A stretch of DNA of 64,000 bases from Astropecten irregularis (lineage: Eukaryota > Echinodermata > Asteroidea > Paxillosida > Astropectinidae), in the NCBI GenBank assembly GCA_963971285.1, contig OZ020244.1, positions 12,338,001-12,402,000 of the forward strand. Direction: 5' to 3'. The translations under genes were made by a program, and so were the position numbers. The notes beneath the pieces were generated by a model, which saw only the letters and a list, made by a program, of their open reading frames with translations, was not told where the DNA came from and made no database searches. This document shows, one piece after another, positions 28,383 to 39,770 of the stretch; position 1 is the stretch's first letter, and every line of letters starts with the position of its first letter.

Positions 28383-29470
28383 CTGTGGCAGTACGAAAAA
28401 ACAAGAACAGATTTTTATCAGACATTTCCCAATATGGCCAAGTAAGAATGCTTCTACCAGATTATCCGTGAACTGCAATCTGCAATGACCGGTTGTTTTA
28501 AAGTTTGCCACGACGCAAAAGAATTATGTATTTTTGTACTGAAATATTGTCAAATTTCTTCTTAAACACAACATTGATAACAAACCAAAACAGAAATGTT
28601 CATGTATAATTAACATGGTAGTGCTGGGCAAAATCGGGTAATTTCACATCCAGTTACTGATTGCAAAAAATCAGGTGAAAAGTTTTAAAATCTATATTAT
28701 TACATTCTACTACTAGATCAAATGCTAGATCAAGCATTTAAATGTTTGGGTGTTTTTTTTTTATGTCAAGTATGTTTACTTGGCAAAATTGACAAAATGA
28801 CTGACTGAAATTGAAGTTGGTATTCTACAGTTTTTTTTTTTTCCAACATTTTTTGGGTTGTTGAGCATGAGCCAAATTTTCTACACTTTTTTCCCTTTCA
28901 ATAGGGCTCAGTCAAACATGAAACAAACAAAATTGGAGATCATGTCTGGAACCTATCCAATTTGAACCTGTACTATAGCAATTAGCATTACTAGCCTGCA
29001 ATCTATGATATGTAATGGCATAAGAAGCCTGTTGCCACCAGACAAGTCTACTGCAAAGACAACTTGACTCCGAGACAAGACAACTCCATCTCTGCTGATG
29101 TGATGCGTGGTTTGCAAAAAAAAAAAAATGTACAACTACAAGTAGGCCTATCTGAATTTAGCCTTGGTCAAGGCGTTGATCGTAGATGTACTGCGTGCAT
29201 TCACCATCACAGCGAACCCCATCACGCGCGACGCATACAATAATATTATGCACATTAGGCAAACGGCGACCTCTCGCGGTCTTAAAAATTAGCTGTACTA
29301 GTATCAACGCCTTGTACCACTCTGTCGTCCACGAATGCGTATGTGTTTCCTTTCTCGCCAGATTTCCAGGGAAGCCCTCATATGCGAATATGAAATGTGG
29401 GGATGGGCCAATCACAGCAAAGTAGACATGCATAATGCATCGTAAGAACTTGCATACATAATAAAAGAAA
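28383..29470. other. No gene recognised
   Basis: AT-rich unique DNA with T and A homopolymer runs (28750-28760, 28830-28842, 29116-29128). Small open frames on the minus strand look random. From 29160 to 29440 the GC content rises and longer frames occur on both strands, but no domain is seen. Confidence 0.4.
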
Positions 29471-29629
29471 ATGGCAACCATTTTAGAAAGTCTGTCACAT
29501 AAAGAGTTGTTGTGTTGCTTGAATTTCGCTGCCGACAAATTACTGTTGGAATATTTTCGTGGCAAGCAGCAGAAAGCCTTAGAATTCTTCCTGCAGGGCT
29601 ATGACGTATTCGCAAATTTAATGTCCTGA
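29471..29629 (+). pseudogene. RecQ-helicase-like N-terminal fragment
   Basis: A 52-codon frame starts at ATG 29471 and stops with TGA at 29627-29629. Its second half (EYFRGKQQKALEFFLQGYDVF) has the FR-x-x-Q-x-x-A-L...GxDVF pattern that precedes the Walker A motif in RecQ-family DNA helicases (motif 0). The expected PTGxGKS does not follow; the frame ends at NLMS. This is therefore a truncated scrap, or a first exon whose partner lies outside the seen context. The similarity is judged by eye on a short stretch. Confidence 0.35.
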
Positions 29630-30392
29630 GACAATGTCCTCTAACTGAAATCTTTTGGAAATTACACAAGTGAAGTGTTACGCAATAATATACTAGGCAC
29701 TGAGTTATACCATAGACCTGGAGGAAATTTCTTTGGCACTACTCTTCGATTAGGGCCCAATTTCATGGAATCCGTTACCGTTAGCCAACATTTTTCACTT
29801 ACGGTAGCAGATTTGTTTTGGTTACGGTTCGTTAGGCCATGTAGGCCTATGTTAGACAATAGGCATAGTCCTACTTGGAAGTTGTATAGATCAGCACGGA
29901 CATCCGGGTACTTTCATTCTCATGAACTTGACAACCGATGAAAACCAACATGTAAATGGCACAAGGTACAGACAAAATCACGCACAAACCGCCCGTCGTC
30001 GAGAATTGTTTTCTGAATATTTTTGTCAAGAAGCAGAAATCGTGTTCCATACGACTTTCATTGTCGAGTCCTAGTTTTTCCAATAATACTTCTTTGAAGT
30101 ACCGTATAGGCCTACTAAGATTAAACAATTCTCACAGATTTTTGTCTTGAAAGCCAAAGGCCTACAACTTAATGCTTAGTTTTCATCGCTCCAATCCAAG
30201 GTCAGCGGGTTGGAATGTTGTCACTCTGACTGGAGCTATTGTACTTAGCTTTGTTTGTAGTGACACTCAACAAAATTCTCGTTGGAAGCAAATAAAATAT
30301 TAAAAGGCCATGTTGTAATTTACACGACCTGTCCTTGTTCCACTTACCTCCATGTTCCACTGCAGTCAGTCTGCACTACTATACTAACACTC
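29630..30392. other. No gene recognised
   Basis: Unique sequence. Overlapping 64-88 codon frames on both strands show no motif, signal peptide or splice-site pattern. Confidence 0.4.
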
Positions 30393-30700
30393 AGTAGCCT
30401 AGTAGGCCTAATACATAGGCCTAGTACTAACTGTTATAGGCCTAGGCCTAGTAGTAGGCTACTTAGTATTAACGTTAAGCCTACCATAGGCATAGTAGAC
30501 CTAGGCCAGTACTAGTAGTACAACAGTATAGTAGGCTAGTAGTAGGCCTAGTACTAAACACTAGTAACAGTACTAGGCCTAGTACTACGCACTACAGTAC
30601 TACTAGTACTACTACTACTGTACTAGGCCTACTACTACTACTAGGCCTACTAGTACTAGTACTAGTAGTACTAGTAGGCTAGGCCTACTGCCTAGCATAG
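30393..30700. repeat. AGGCCTA / ACTAGTAC low-complexity DNA
   Basis: About 300 bp made of interleaved self-complementary words: taggcctaggccta, actagt, gtac and agtact. The same AGGCCT vocabulary reappears at 58025-58082 and near 58235, so it is a genome-wide simple-sequence habit, not a local accident. Confidence 0.8.
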
Positions 30701-31640
30701 TACTTGTAGCAATAACTCATGGACATGACGGAATAATGATGCGGATTTAGATACGGTGTTATAGTTAAGAATATGCTACGTGGTTCCTTGTTGCAGAGCA
30801 CGTTCATAGATTTGTAAAAAGTTCACAAAATATGACATTAATTAACAAACGATGTTTAATTTCACACTTTGAGTTTGAGTAACGTTAAGTTCCGGGCCGC
30901 CATTTTGATGATATTATTAAGCTTTTGCAACGTCACAGCCCAAGTTTTTGCCAACCTGCATGGCGGAAACTATTGGGAGCCAGGCATAAAAAAATAACCA
31001 CATTTTTTAACCCAATGTGTACGCTAATTGCAGATATTGCTGAATGTTATGGAAACAACACAAGCGATGCTACTTTGTATTTTGTACAGTTATGGAAAGT
31101 TTACAAAAACGTTGAAGTTGTTTACGCCGTCTGTGAAGAAAACGAAATGATTTGCAACATTTGGCCGCCCATATCTTGCCAACCAGTGTTTATAAACTAA
31201 GGAAATTTGCAGGCCGGGGTTCAAAAATATGGGCGGCCGATAGTACAAAACTATGGGCGGCCTATCGGCAAAACTATTAAATCGTTTCGTATAAATATAC
31301 AACACCTTGGATGGAAAATAAGTAAGCCCTAAAACAAGTAAAAGGAAAACTTGAAAGAAAAATAAGTATAGAAATAAGCCCTAAAAGGAAAATTTTGCTA
31401 ATTTACTTACTTTTTGTATTTCTTTAATTTATTATGTTGACATTGGGTCATCATATTTCGAAAATAATGTATTTTGTTTTGCCGACCATATGCGACGACA
31501 AATTATCTATACGATAATTCATCATCAATGAACCTGTATTTATATCTTGAATTAAATGTTGAATAAATAAAAAATATTTACTTTGATTTCAGTTTTAACA
31601 CAACTTTGAGTTACAACTGCTTTTAAACCAAAATTGATAT
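30701..31640. other. Unique DNA with small inverted GGCCGCCCAT motifs
   Basis: A 91-codon plus-strand frame (30925-31200) is present but unrecognised. Around 31160-31270 the word tatgggcggcc occurs twice in direct orientation and its complement ggccgcccata once upstream, forming short inverted repeats. Nothing else is supported. Confidence 0.35.
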
Positions 31641-31669
31641 GTCTTACAGGACGGAAAGGGGAGTGGTTA

Positions 31670-31830
31670 CTTCCGTTCCAAACTGCCCATAAACCCGGCC
31701 GCTAGAAGGCGTCAGCGCCGCTTTGCGCACAGCGCTTTGGGATGGTATTGCAGCGCGCGCGTGGTATGCGCTCGGTTTTTCGCCTCCATAACGTGACCGC
31801 CCGTCTTTACGTATGTACCTCCCATTGGAT
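31670..31830. promoter_or_regulatory. GC-rich, CpG-dense island
   Basis: This segment (for example gcagcgcgcgcgtggtatgcg) is far richer in G, C and CpG than the surrounding AT-rich DNA. It could be a promoter or a fragment of a GC-rich repeat. No adjacent gene is visible. Confidence 0.3.
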
Positions 31831-32482
31831 TATAGTCGGGCGCGTCATCTAGTTTTCTTATATATCTATGCTTGTAGATCTATAAAGGTCGTATCATACT
31901 TTGGTTTTTGTCAAAGAAATACGGATTCATGTGCAAAAATATCAGGGAAGATACAGTAAAAGTAATCTGTGAACATTTCAGTCCCATACGGTGCCAACTT
32001 TTTGAGAAAACAGTGAAAAACGGCCACCGTATTTCTTAAGTGTTTTTTTTTTATTATTGATCTCTTAAAAGATCAAAAATATTTTCGGTCGTTGTTTTAT
32101 TAATTTCTTGATAAATATACCATTTCAGGCAGAAATATTTTAACGGTAGGTTTCTACAACTACCAGCATCATCTTCATAGCCTGAAAGTTATGTAAATCT
32201 GTGAACATTTCTGTTTTGGTCTCTTACCAAAGTATAATACAACCTTTAAGAAGTATAGAAGAGACCTCACTGTTACTGAACTGGCTAATCCGAGTCAGCC
32301 AAATTACTTCCTGTTAATTAAAAGTGAAACTTACTGATTACCCTAAAGCTCTCTTATGGGATTGCTGCAACAAGTATACATTGCTACTTTTTGACAGCTG
32401 TGCCACGTGCGATGTGCACACTGACTTGAAGTGTTTGTTTTGTCCCAGAATGAATGACTTGTGGGGTATTGACAATGTGCTA

Positions 32483-32497
32483 CCACTAGAGGGCGCT
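32483..32497 (+). promoter_or_regulatory. CTCF-consensus-like site
   Basis: The 15-mer ccactagagggcgct fits the bilaterian CTCF core (CCA-S-Y-AG-R-K-GGC-R-S) at every position. A single short motif can occur by chance, so this is only suggestive. Confidence 0.3.
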
Positions 32498-32934
32498 TAA
32501 CTTCTTGAGAATGGTGTCAAGCACGCATCAAAAACAGTGGTTAAATAGCCACATGCTTATAAAGTCGACTTGTGGGGTATCATCTTTTTTTTCCTTTTAA
32601 AGGTAATTCATGGTCAACCAAGCTGATCTAGAGAGTTTCTTTATGGGGTACCGAAATTATACCCCACAAAGAATCGGGACCCCATATGGGTAATGGGTAG
32701 TTGACAAGGTACCCCATAAGTATGTATGTACGAACGCACACACACGCACACACGTGTGTAAACACCTGCAATCGTGGACCCCCTATTGTTCCTCTTTTGT
32801 TTGGACTTAAACTTTTTGGCAGCAGCTCCATTGGTTTTGTACATGCTTTCCAATCGTGGACCTTTTTCCAATCGTGGACCCTATTGTCCCTTTTGTTATC
32901 AGTCCACGGTTTGAATGCCTATACAAACCCACGC

Positions 32935-33023
32935 ACCCATACTTGTTCTGCATACCGTTTGAGCCCCTAAGCACAATACCTACATTTCGAGGTGCCCTCA
33001 AACTGTACCAAAATTATGACATG
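32935..33023 (+). repeat. Dispersed repeat, copy 1 (inverse of 58943-59035)
   Basis: The roughly 90 bp from cacccatacttgttctgcat to caaaattatgacatggtg match the reverse complement of 58943-59035 almost exactly. The two copies are 26 kb apart. Confidence 0.85.
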
Positions 33024-33059
33024 GTGGATGGACGTGTGTGAGTGTGTGAATGAGGGTCC

Positions 33060-34338
33060 GCCTTATTGGAGGAAATATGGCACATACACAGCCGCACGGA
33101 TCACGTGACATATTTGCATATTTGTGAATATGCACCATATTTCACAATGGATTTCAATCTGGAGCAAATAAGGAAAACTTCAACCATTGCAATTAGTGTA
33201 GTGAGGTGTTTAAATTCATGATTTCAGGAAAGGGGTAGGACAATACGCACGGGGCCATATGAAATATGTACATTTATATGGCAAGAAGTGGAGATTTTCA
33301 GACCAATATGAATAAATAAAAATACTTAAAACTCCATAAAATGAGAAGAAAATAAAACTATTGTCAGGTAACTGTACTGAAAAGTTTTATTTAATAAATC
33401 AATGCCAACATTAACATTTTAGTTGTAACATCAGGTTCACTATATGACATCCCTATTGGTAACTCTAGGAGTCAGAAAGTCTTGCTAGTGTGAAAATAAA
33501 TGTTTTACTACCGTGAATAAATGTGTTCAACTGATTTTGCTTGATAAAACAGTTATAAAATAATTAGTAAAGAATGGACACAATATATGTTTGGACACAA
33601 TATATATTTAGACACAATATATATTTGGACACAATTATTTGGACACAATATATATTTGGACACAATATATATTTGGACACAATATATATTTGGACACAAT
33701 ATATATTTGGACACAATATATATTTGGACACAATATATATTTGGACACAATATATATTTGGACACAATATATATTTGGACACAATATATATTTGAAGGTC
33801 GTTAATCTTGTAAAAAAAATTGTACTTTTAAGGCAAAAACTTCAGAAAAAAATGTACGTAATAACCAACAACTAATGCCACATAATTTTACATTACCAAG
33901 AACTCAATAACACATTAAAATAAATCCCACATTCTTGAATTTTGTAAGAGTTACACTGCCCTGCATTATTGTTGATTCTGGATTAAAGTGGATAAAAAAA
34001 AAATCAAATAAAGAACATACAGTATAAGAATTGCATGACTTTTTTTTTTACAAATCCTAACAAGTTTAAATTTTACCACGATGTCAAAGGTGCTATTACA
34101 TGTAGTCAAGGTACATGGACACTAATTAAAGTGCTGTTCAATTTTCTGTTACAGGTTTGAACATTTTAGATGGTTTGAAATACATTATTGGCAAAATGTA
34201 CACTTAATGGCCGATTGAACAGAACATGTGTTTCAAAAATGCAGTAAACTTAAAAAGTCACCTGTGGCCTTAGCCTTCAGAAAAACCTCATCCAGTTCAC
34301 ATTGAACCCCATAACACATTAAAACAAATTCTTCATTC
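33060..34338. repeat. Segment duplicated at 36571-36945 (with array between)
   Basis: 33060-33210 matches 36571-36703 (gatcacgtgacatatttg... through caattagtgtagtg). 34141-34338 matches 36730-36940 (tacaggtttgaacatt... through cataacacattaaaac). The right copy lacks most of the DNA between these two blocks, including the 17-bp minisatellite, and it lacks the TTAA foldback. Confidence 0.8.
33576..33795. repeat. 17-bp minisatellite (gacacaatatatatttg)
   Basis: About 13 tandem copies of gacacaatatatatttg, slightly degenerate at the left end and interrupted by one truncated copy at about 33635. All six frames are open or nearly so because of the period. These frames are not genes. Confidence 0.95.
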
Positions 34339-34342
34339 TTAA

Positions 34343-34750
34343 AGAGGATGTTCAACACTCAACAAACCTCGCTTTATTTGTTAGAACTATTATCATCAAA
34401 TTACTAGACATGAGAAAAAAATATTTATCTCACAGTGAACACAGAAATAGAGTCTTTTTGATGATTTTTCTCTCAACATGCTCAACCCGCAAGCTACCCA
34501 AAAATAAATGAAAAGCTCATGACGTCACAGTACGGAGCCTTTTCATTAAATGTCTGCTGCCCCCATTGACAAAATTCCGACAGTTTCAATTTTTGGGTAG
34601 CTTGCGGGTTGAGCATGTTGAGAGAAAAATCATCAAAAAGACTCTCTTTCTGTGTTCACTGTGAGATAATTTTTTTTTCTCATGTCAAGTAATTTGATGA
34701 TTATAGTTCTAACAAATAAAGCGAGGTTTGTTGAGTGTTGAACATCCTCT
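34343..34750. mobile_element. 408-bp TTAA-flanked foldback element
   Basis: Arms at 34343-34505 and 34589-34750 are inverted copies of each other at roughly 96% identity, starting agaggatgttcaacactc. TTAA lies immediately outside both ends (34339-34342 and 34751-34754), as expected for piggyBac- or Kolobok-type target duplication. The paralogous flank at 36925-36960 lacks the element and looks like an empty site. The loop carries a TGACGTCA. No transposase is encoded. Confidence 0.85.
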
Positions 34751-34828
34751 TTAAATATTGTAAAGAGCCATTGCAAGCCATTGACTTGTAAAGCTTTTAA
34801 AGGCCAACCTTGTATATTCTGCATGGTG

Positions 34829-36572
34829 TTCACACTCAGTTCAAATAGAGGAGTGATCAGTGTGCAGGTGCGTTCACACTCAGTACAAATAGAGGAGTCT
34901 CAGTGTACACACTATGTGACTCCTCTATTTGTACTGAGAATTAACACATCTGTACATCAAGACTCCTCTATTTGTACTGAGAGTGAACACAGATCTACTA
35001 TCAGTACAATGGAGGATTCTAAGTGTGCAGATGCGTTCACACTCAGTACAAATAGAGGAGTCTCGGTGTACACACTATGCGACTCCTCTATTTGTACTGA
35101 GAATTAACACATCTGTACATCAAGACTCCTCTATTTGTACTGAGAGTGAACACAGATCTACTATCAGTACAATGGAGGATTCTAAGTGTGCAGATGCGTT
35201 CACACTCAGTACAAATAGAGGAGTCACGGTGTACACACTATGCGACTCCTCTATTTGTACTGAGAATTAACACATCTGTACATCAAGACTCCTCTATTTG
35301 TACTGAGAGTGAACACAGATCTACTATCAGTACAATGGAGGATTCTAAGTGTGCAGATGCGTTCACACTCAGTACAAATAGAGGAGTCTCGGTGTACACA
35401 CTATGCGACTCCTCTATTTGTACTGAGAATTAACACATCTGTACATCAAGACTCCTCTATTTGTACTGAGAGTGAACACAGATGTACTACCAGTACAATG
35501 GAGGATTCTAAGTGTGCAGATGCGTTCACACTCAGTACAAATAGAGGAGTCTCGGTGTACACACTATGCGACTCCTCTATTTGTACTGAGAATTAACACA
35601 TCTGTACATCAAGACTCCTCTATTTGTACTGAGAGTGAACACAGATCTACTACCAGTACAATGGAGGATTCTAAGTGTGCAGATGCGTTCACACTCAGTA
35701 CAAATAGAGGAGTCTCAGTGTACACACTATGTGACTCCTCTATTTGTACTGAGAATTAACACATCTGTACATCAAGACTCCTCTATTTGTACTGAGAGTG
35801 AACACAGATCTACTACCAGTACAATGGAGGATTCTAAGTGTGCAGATGCGTTCACACTCAGTACAAATAGAGGAGTCTCATAGTGTGTACACCGAGACTC
35901 CTCTATTTGTACTGAGAATTAACACATCTGTACATCAAGACTCCTCTATTTGTACTGAGAGTGAACACAGATCTACTATCAGTACAATGGAGGATTCTAA
36001 GTGTGCAGATGCGTTCACACTCAGTACAAATAGAGGAGTCTCGGTGTACACACTATGCGACTCCTCTATTTGTACTGAGAATTAACACATCTGTACATCA
36101 AGACTCCTCTATTTGTACTGAGAGTGAACACAGATCTACTACCATTACAATGGAGGATTCTAAGTGTGCAGATGCGTTCACACTCAGTACAAATAGAGGA
36201 GTCTCGGTGTACACACTATGCGACTCCTCTATTTGTACTGAGAATTAACACATCTGTACATCAAGACTCCTCTATTTGTACTGAGAGTGAACACAGATCT
36301 ACTATCAGTACAATGGAGGATTCTAAGTGTGCAGATGCGTTCACACTCAGTACAAATAGAGGAGTCACGGTGTACACACTATGCGACTCCTCTATTTGTA
36401 CTGAGAATTAACACATCTGTACATCAAGACTCCTCTATTTGTACTGAGAGTGAACACAGATACTATCGGTACAATGGAGGATATTCTAAGTGTTCACACT
36501 CAGTACAAATAGAGGAGTCTCGGTGTGCACACTGAGACTCCTCTATTTGTCCTTAGTGAACACATCTGCTCA
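34829..36572. repeat. 163-bp tandem repeat, array 1
   Basis: About 10.5 copies of a 163-bp unit. Each unit contains three copies of a 21-bp word beginning gactcctctatttgtact: two forward and one reverse. One forward and one reverse copy form a perfect 21-bp dyad around an 18-bp loop (for example 35042-35062, loop 35063-35080, 35081-35101). Both edges are degenerate. Overlapping 82-108 codon frames are by-products of the repeat. Confidence 0.95.
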
Positions 36573-37592
36573 TTGGAGAAAATATGGCAAACAGCCTCTA
36601 GCTGCACAGATCACGTGACATATTTGTGAATGCACCATATTTCACAATGTATTTCAATCTGGAGCAAATGGGGAAAAACTTCAACCATTGCAATTAGTGT
36701 AGTGGGTACATGCATACACCAGCTGTGATGCAATTTTCTTTTACAGGTTTGAACATTACAAAAAAGAGGGTTTGAAATACATTATTGGCAAAATGTACAC
36801 TTAATGCCCGATTGAACAGAACATGTGTTTCAAAAATGCAGTAAACTTAAAAAGTCACATGTGGCCTTAGCCTTCAGAAAAAACCTCATCCAGTTGACAT
36901 CACTAAGAACCCCATAACACATTAAAACAAATTCTTCATCTCAATATTGTAAAAGAGCCATTGCAAGCCATTGCCTTGTATCATTGTTGATCTTGGATTA
37001 AATTTGAAAAATACTAAAGCAGGATTCCAAGTGACTGACAGTGGTACCGCGACAACAAACAATATGGCACTGGTCATGTTGGAACATGTACCTCCAGGCT
37101 GGCAGTGTGGTTAGCAGAATAGTTTCACCATTTTGTCCATCTAGATTTGAAAATGCAAATACAATGTAGAGTAATTTAGTCCAAGATGTCAAAATTACTA
37201 TACATTATGTAGCAATCAAAACCTCAATTAGCACAGTCAAACTTCATAAAATAGCAAACTAAGTCAACATTAAAGGGTCTCTGCAATGGGAATATTATGG
37301 CTTGAACATGTGCCAATAAAAACTGTACATGGGGACTGTGATTTTACTTTTATTTTTCCTTATATTTTGGCTGTTGGTTCCCTGCATGAGTATGCATGAA
37401 AATCCCCCGTTTTGCAAAGCCATTCAAAGGAAAACCAAATGGTGATTTGAAACCAAAATAAGACTTGCCATTCATTATTTGTCAGTATATTCTCTGTATG
37501 AAGGCAATAAACTAACCTGACTGAAAAAAGCACTGCAGCCGCCCTTTAAAGGAAAATTATAATTGACAGTAAGCTTTTTATATAATGCCAAC
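36573..37592. other. Inter-array DNA, mostly duplicated flank
   Basis: 36573-36985 is the second copy of the duplicated flank described at 33060-34338. The remainder is unique. A minus-strand 64-codon frame at 36998-37192 has no recognisable features. Confidence 0.5.
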
Positions 37593-37838
37593 CTTGTATA
37601 TTCTGCATGGCCATGCTTCTCTGATAGCATGAAATTCAAGAAGGGCAACATGTTGCTCATCAGATAATAGCAACCAATAATCATTCTCATAAAATCCAGC
37701 TGCTCCATGGATGTCAAAAAGTTTGCAAAACTGTACGATTTGATAAACAACTGACACTTCCTTTGTTACAAAGTACGCAATGGTAGGAAGATCTGCATCT
37801 GGTACATGTACATCCATGCTAACATACATTGTGGAATG
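37593..37838 (-). CDS. 82-codon exon-like segment, function unknown
   Basis: On the minus strand an open block of exactly 82 codons runs between a plausible acceptor (tcattttacacag at 37839 onwards) and donor (AAG/gttggc). Both ends are in phase 0. The translation (HSTMYVSMDVHVPDADLPTI...EAWPCRIYK) has a protein-like composition with no low complexity. I do not recognise it. A fragment matching its 3' end (gccaaccttgtatattctgc) sits at 34802-34821, directly left of array 1, so this exon edge was duplicated and cut there. Confidence 0.35.
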
Positions 37839-37929
37839 CTGTGTAAAATGAATCCCCAAATTAGGTATTAATTAACAATGTAACATGTGATCAAGGCCGA
37901 CAAAAAGTGAGTAGTTTCCCTGTTAATGT

Positions 37930-38798
37930 GCACATTAAGACTCCTCTATTTGTACTGAGAGTGAACACAGATCTACTACCATTACAATGGAGGATTCTAA
38001 GTGTGCAGATGCGTTCACACTCAGTACAAATAGAGGAGTCTCGGTGTACACACTATGCGACTCCTCTATTTGTACTGAGAATTAACACATCTGTACATCA
38101 AGACTCCTCTATTTGTACTGAGAGTGAACACAGATCTACTACCAGTACAATGGAGGATTCTAAGTGTGCAGATGCGTTCACACTCAGTACAAATAGAGGA
38201 GTCTCGGTGTACACACTATGCGACTCCTCTATTTGTACTGAGAATTAACACATCTGTACATCAAGACTCCTCTATTTGTACTGAGAGTGAACACAGATCT
38301 ACTACCAGTACAATGGAGGATTCTAAGTGTGCAGATGCGTTCACACTCAGTACAAATAGAGGAGTCTCGGTGTACACACTATGCGACTCCTCTATTTGTA
38401 CTGAGAATTAACACATCTGTACATCAAGACTCCTCTATTTGTACTTAGAGTGAACACAGATGTACTACCAGTACAATGGAGGATTCTAAGTGTGCAGATG
38501 CGTTCACACTCAGTACAAATAGAGGAGTCTCGGTGTACACACTATGCGACTCCTCTATTTGTACTGAGAATTAACACATCTGTACATCAAGACTCCTCTA
38601 TTTGTACTGAGAGTGAACACAGATCTACTACCAGTACAATGGAGGATTCTAAGTGTGCAGATGCGTTCACACTCAGTACAAATAGAGGAGTCACGGTGTA
38701 CACACTATGCGACTCCTCTATTTGTACTGAGAATTAACACATCTGTACATCAAGACTCCTCTATTTGTACTGAGAGTGAACACAGATGTACATCAATA
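37930..38798. repeat. 163-bp tandem repeat, array 2
   Basis: About 5.3 copies of the same 163-bp unit as array 1, in the same orientation and with the same internal dyads. It starts just beyond the 82-codon exon and passes directly into the next minisatellite at about 38798 (cacagatgtacatcaatacaacc). Confidence 0.95.
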
Positions 38799-39226
38799 CA
38801 ACCAATTACTATAACTCTTCATTTTGTCCTGTGTGTTATCAATACAACCAATTACTATAAATCTTCATTACTATAACTCCTCATTTTGTCCTGTGTGTTA
38901 TCAATATAACAAATTACTATAACTCTTCATTACTATAACTCCTCATTACTATAACTCCTCATTTTGTCCTGTGTGTTATCAATACAACCAATTACTATAA
39001 CTCCTCATTACTATAACTCCTCATTATTATAACTCCTCATTTTGTCCTGTGTGTTATCAATATAACAAATTACTATAACTCTTCATTACTATAACTCCTC
39101 ATTATTATAACTCCTCATTTTGTCCTGTGTGTTATCAATACAACCAATTACTATAACTCTTCATTACTCTAACTCCTCATTACTGTAACTCCTCATTTTG
39201 TCATGTGTGTTATCAATACAACCAAT

Positions 39227-39365
39227 GGGAGACTTTTGGAGAGTCTGTCTTGAGTCAACAGCGCACGTGCAAACCATGCTTGCGCAATTGTGACCATGCG
39301 CGCGTTGTATTGCGCGTGCGTGCGCATGCGCTGTTGACTCAAGACCGACTCTCCAAAAGTCTCCC
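39227..39365. mobile_element. GCGC-rich foldback MITE, copy 1
   Basis: A 139-bp element with inverted ends (gggagacttttggagagtct / agactctccaaaagtctccc with a mismatch) and a CpG-rich core (gcacgtgcaaaccatgcttg, gcgcgcg). It is inserted in the minisatellite, and the surrounding unit resumes with a shared at dinucleotide. Confidence 0.88.
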
Positions 39366-39770
39366 ATTACTATAACTCCTCATTTTGTCCTGTGTTATCA
39401 ATACAACCAATATTACTATAACTCCTCATTTTGTCCTGTGTTATCAATACAACCAATTACTATAACTCTTCATTACTATAACTCCTCATTTTGTCCTGTG
39501 TTATCAATACAACCAATATTACTATAACTCCTCAATTTGTCCTGTGTGTTATCAATACAACCAATATTACTATAACTCCTCATTTTGTCCTGTGTTATCA
39601 ATACAACCAATTACTATAACTCTTCATTACCTCCTCATTTTGTCCTGTGTGTTATCAATACAACGAATATTACTATAACTCTTCATTACTATAACTCCTC
39701 ATTTTGTTCTGTGTTATCAATACAACCAATTACTATAACTCCTCATTACTATAACTCAATACAACCAATT

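Larger units (their letters stand above)
31831..33050. other. No gene; dispersed-repeat fragments
   Basis: Unique DNA containing a match to the CTCF core consensus (32483-32497), an inverted pair of tggggtacc/ggtacccca words near 32645-32715, repeated caatcgtggacc words at 32770-32882, and a segment at 32935-33023 that is repeated in inverse orientation at 58943-59035. Confidence 0.5.

Noticed and set aside
33553..33875. 70-78 codon frames in the 17-bp minisatellite
   Set aside because: Low-complexity by-products open in several frames on both strands.
34829..36572. CRISPR-like array
   Set aside because: The whole 163-bp unit is repeated with no unique spacers, and the context is eukaryotic.
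34781..38876. Overlapping 82-113 codon frames in the 163-bp arrays
   Set aside because: They recur once per 163-bp unit, overlap each other in different frames and contain the inverted stems. A period of 163 bp is not divisible by 3, so no protein repeat could be encoded.
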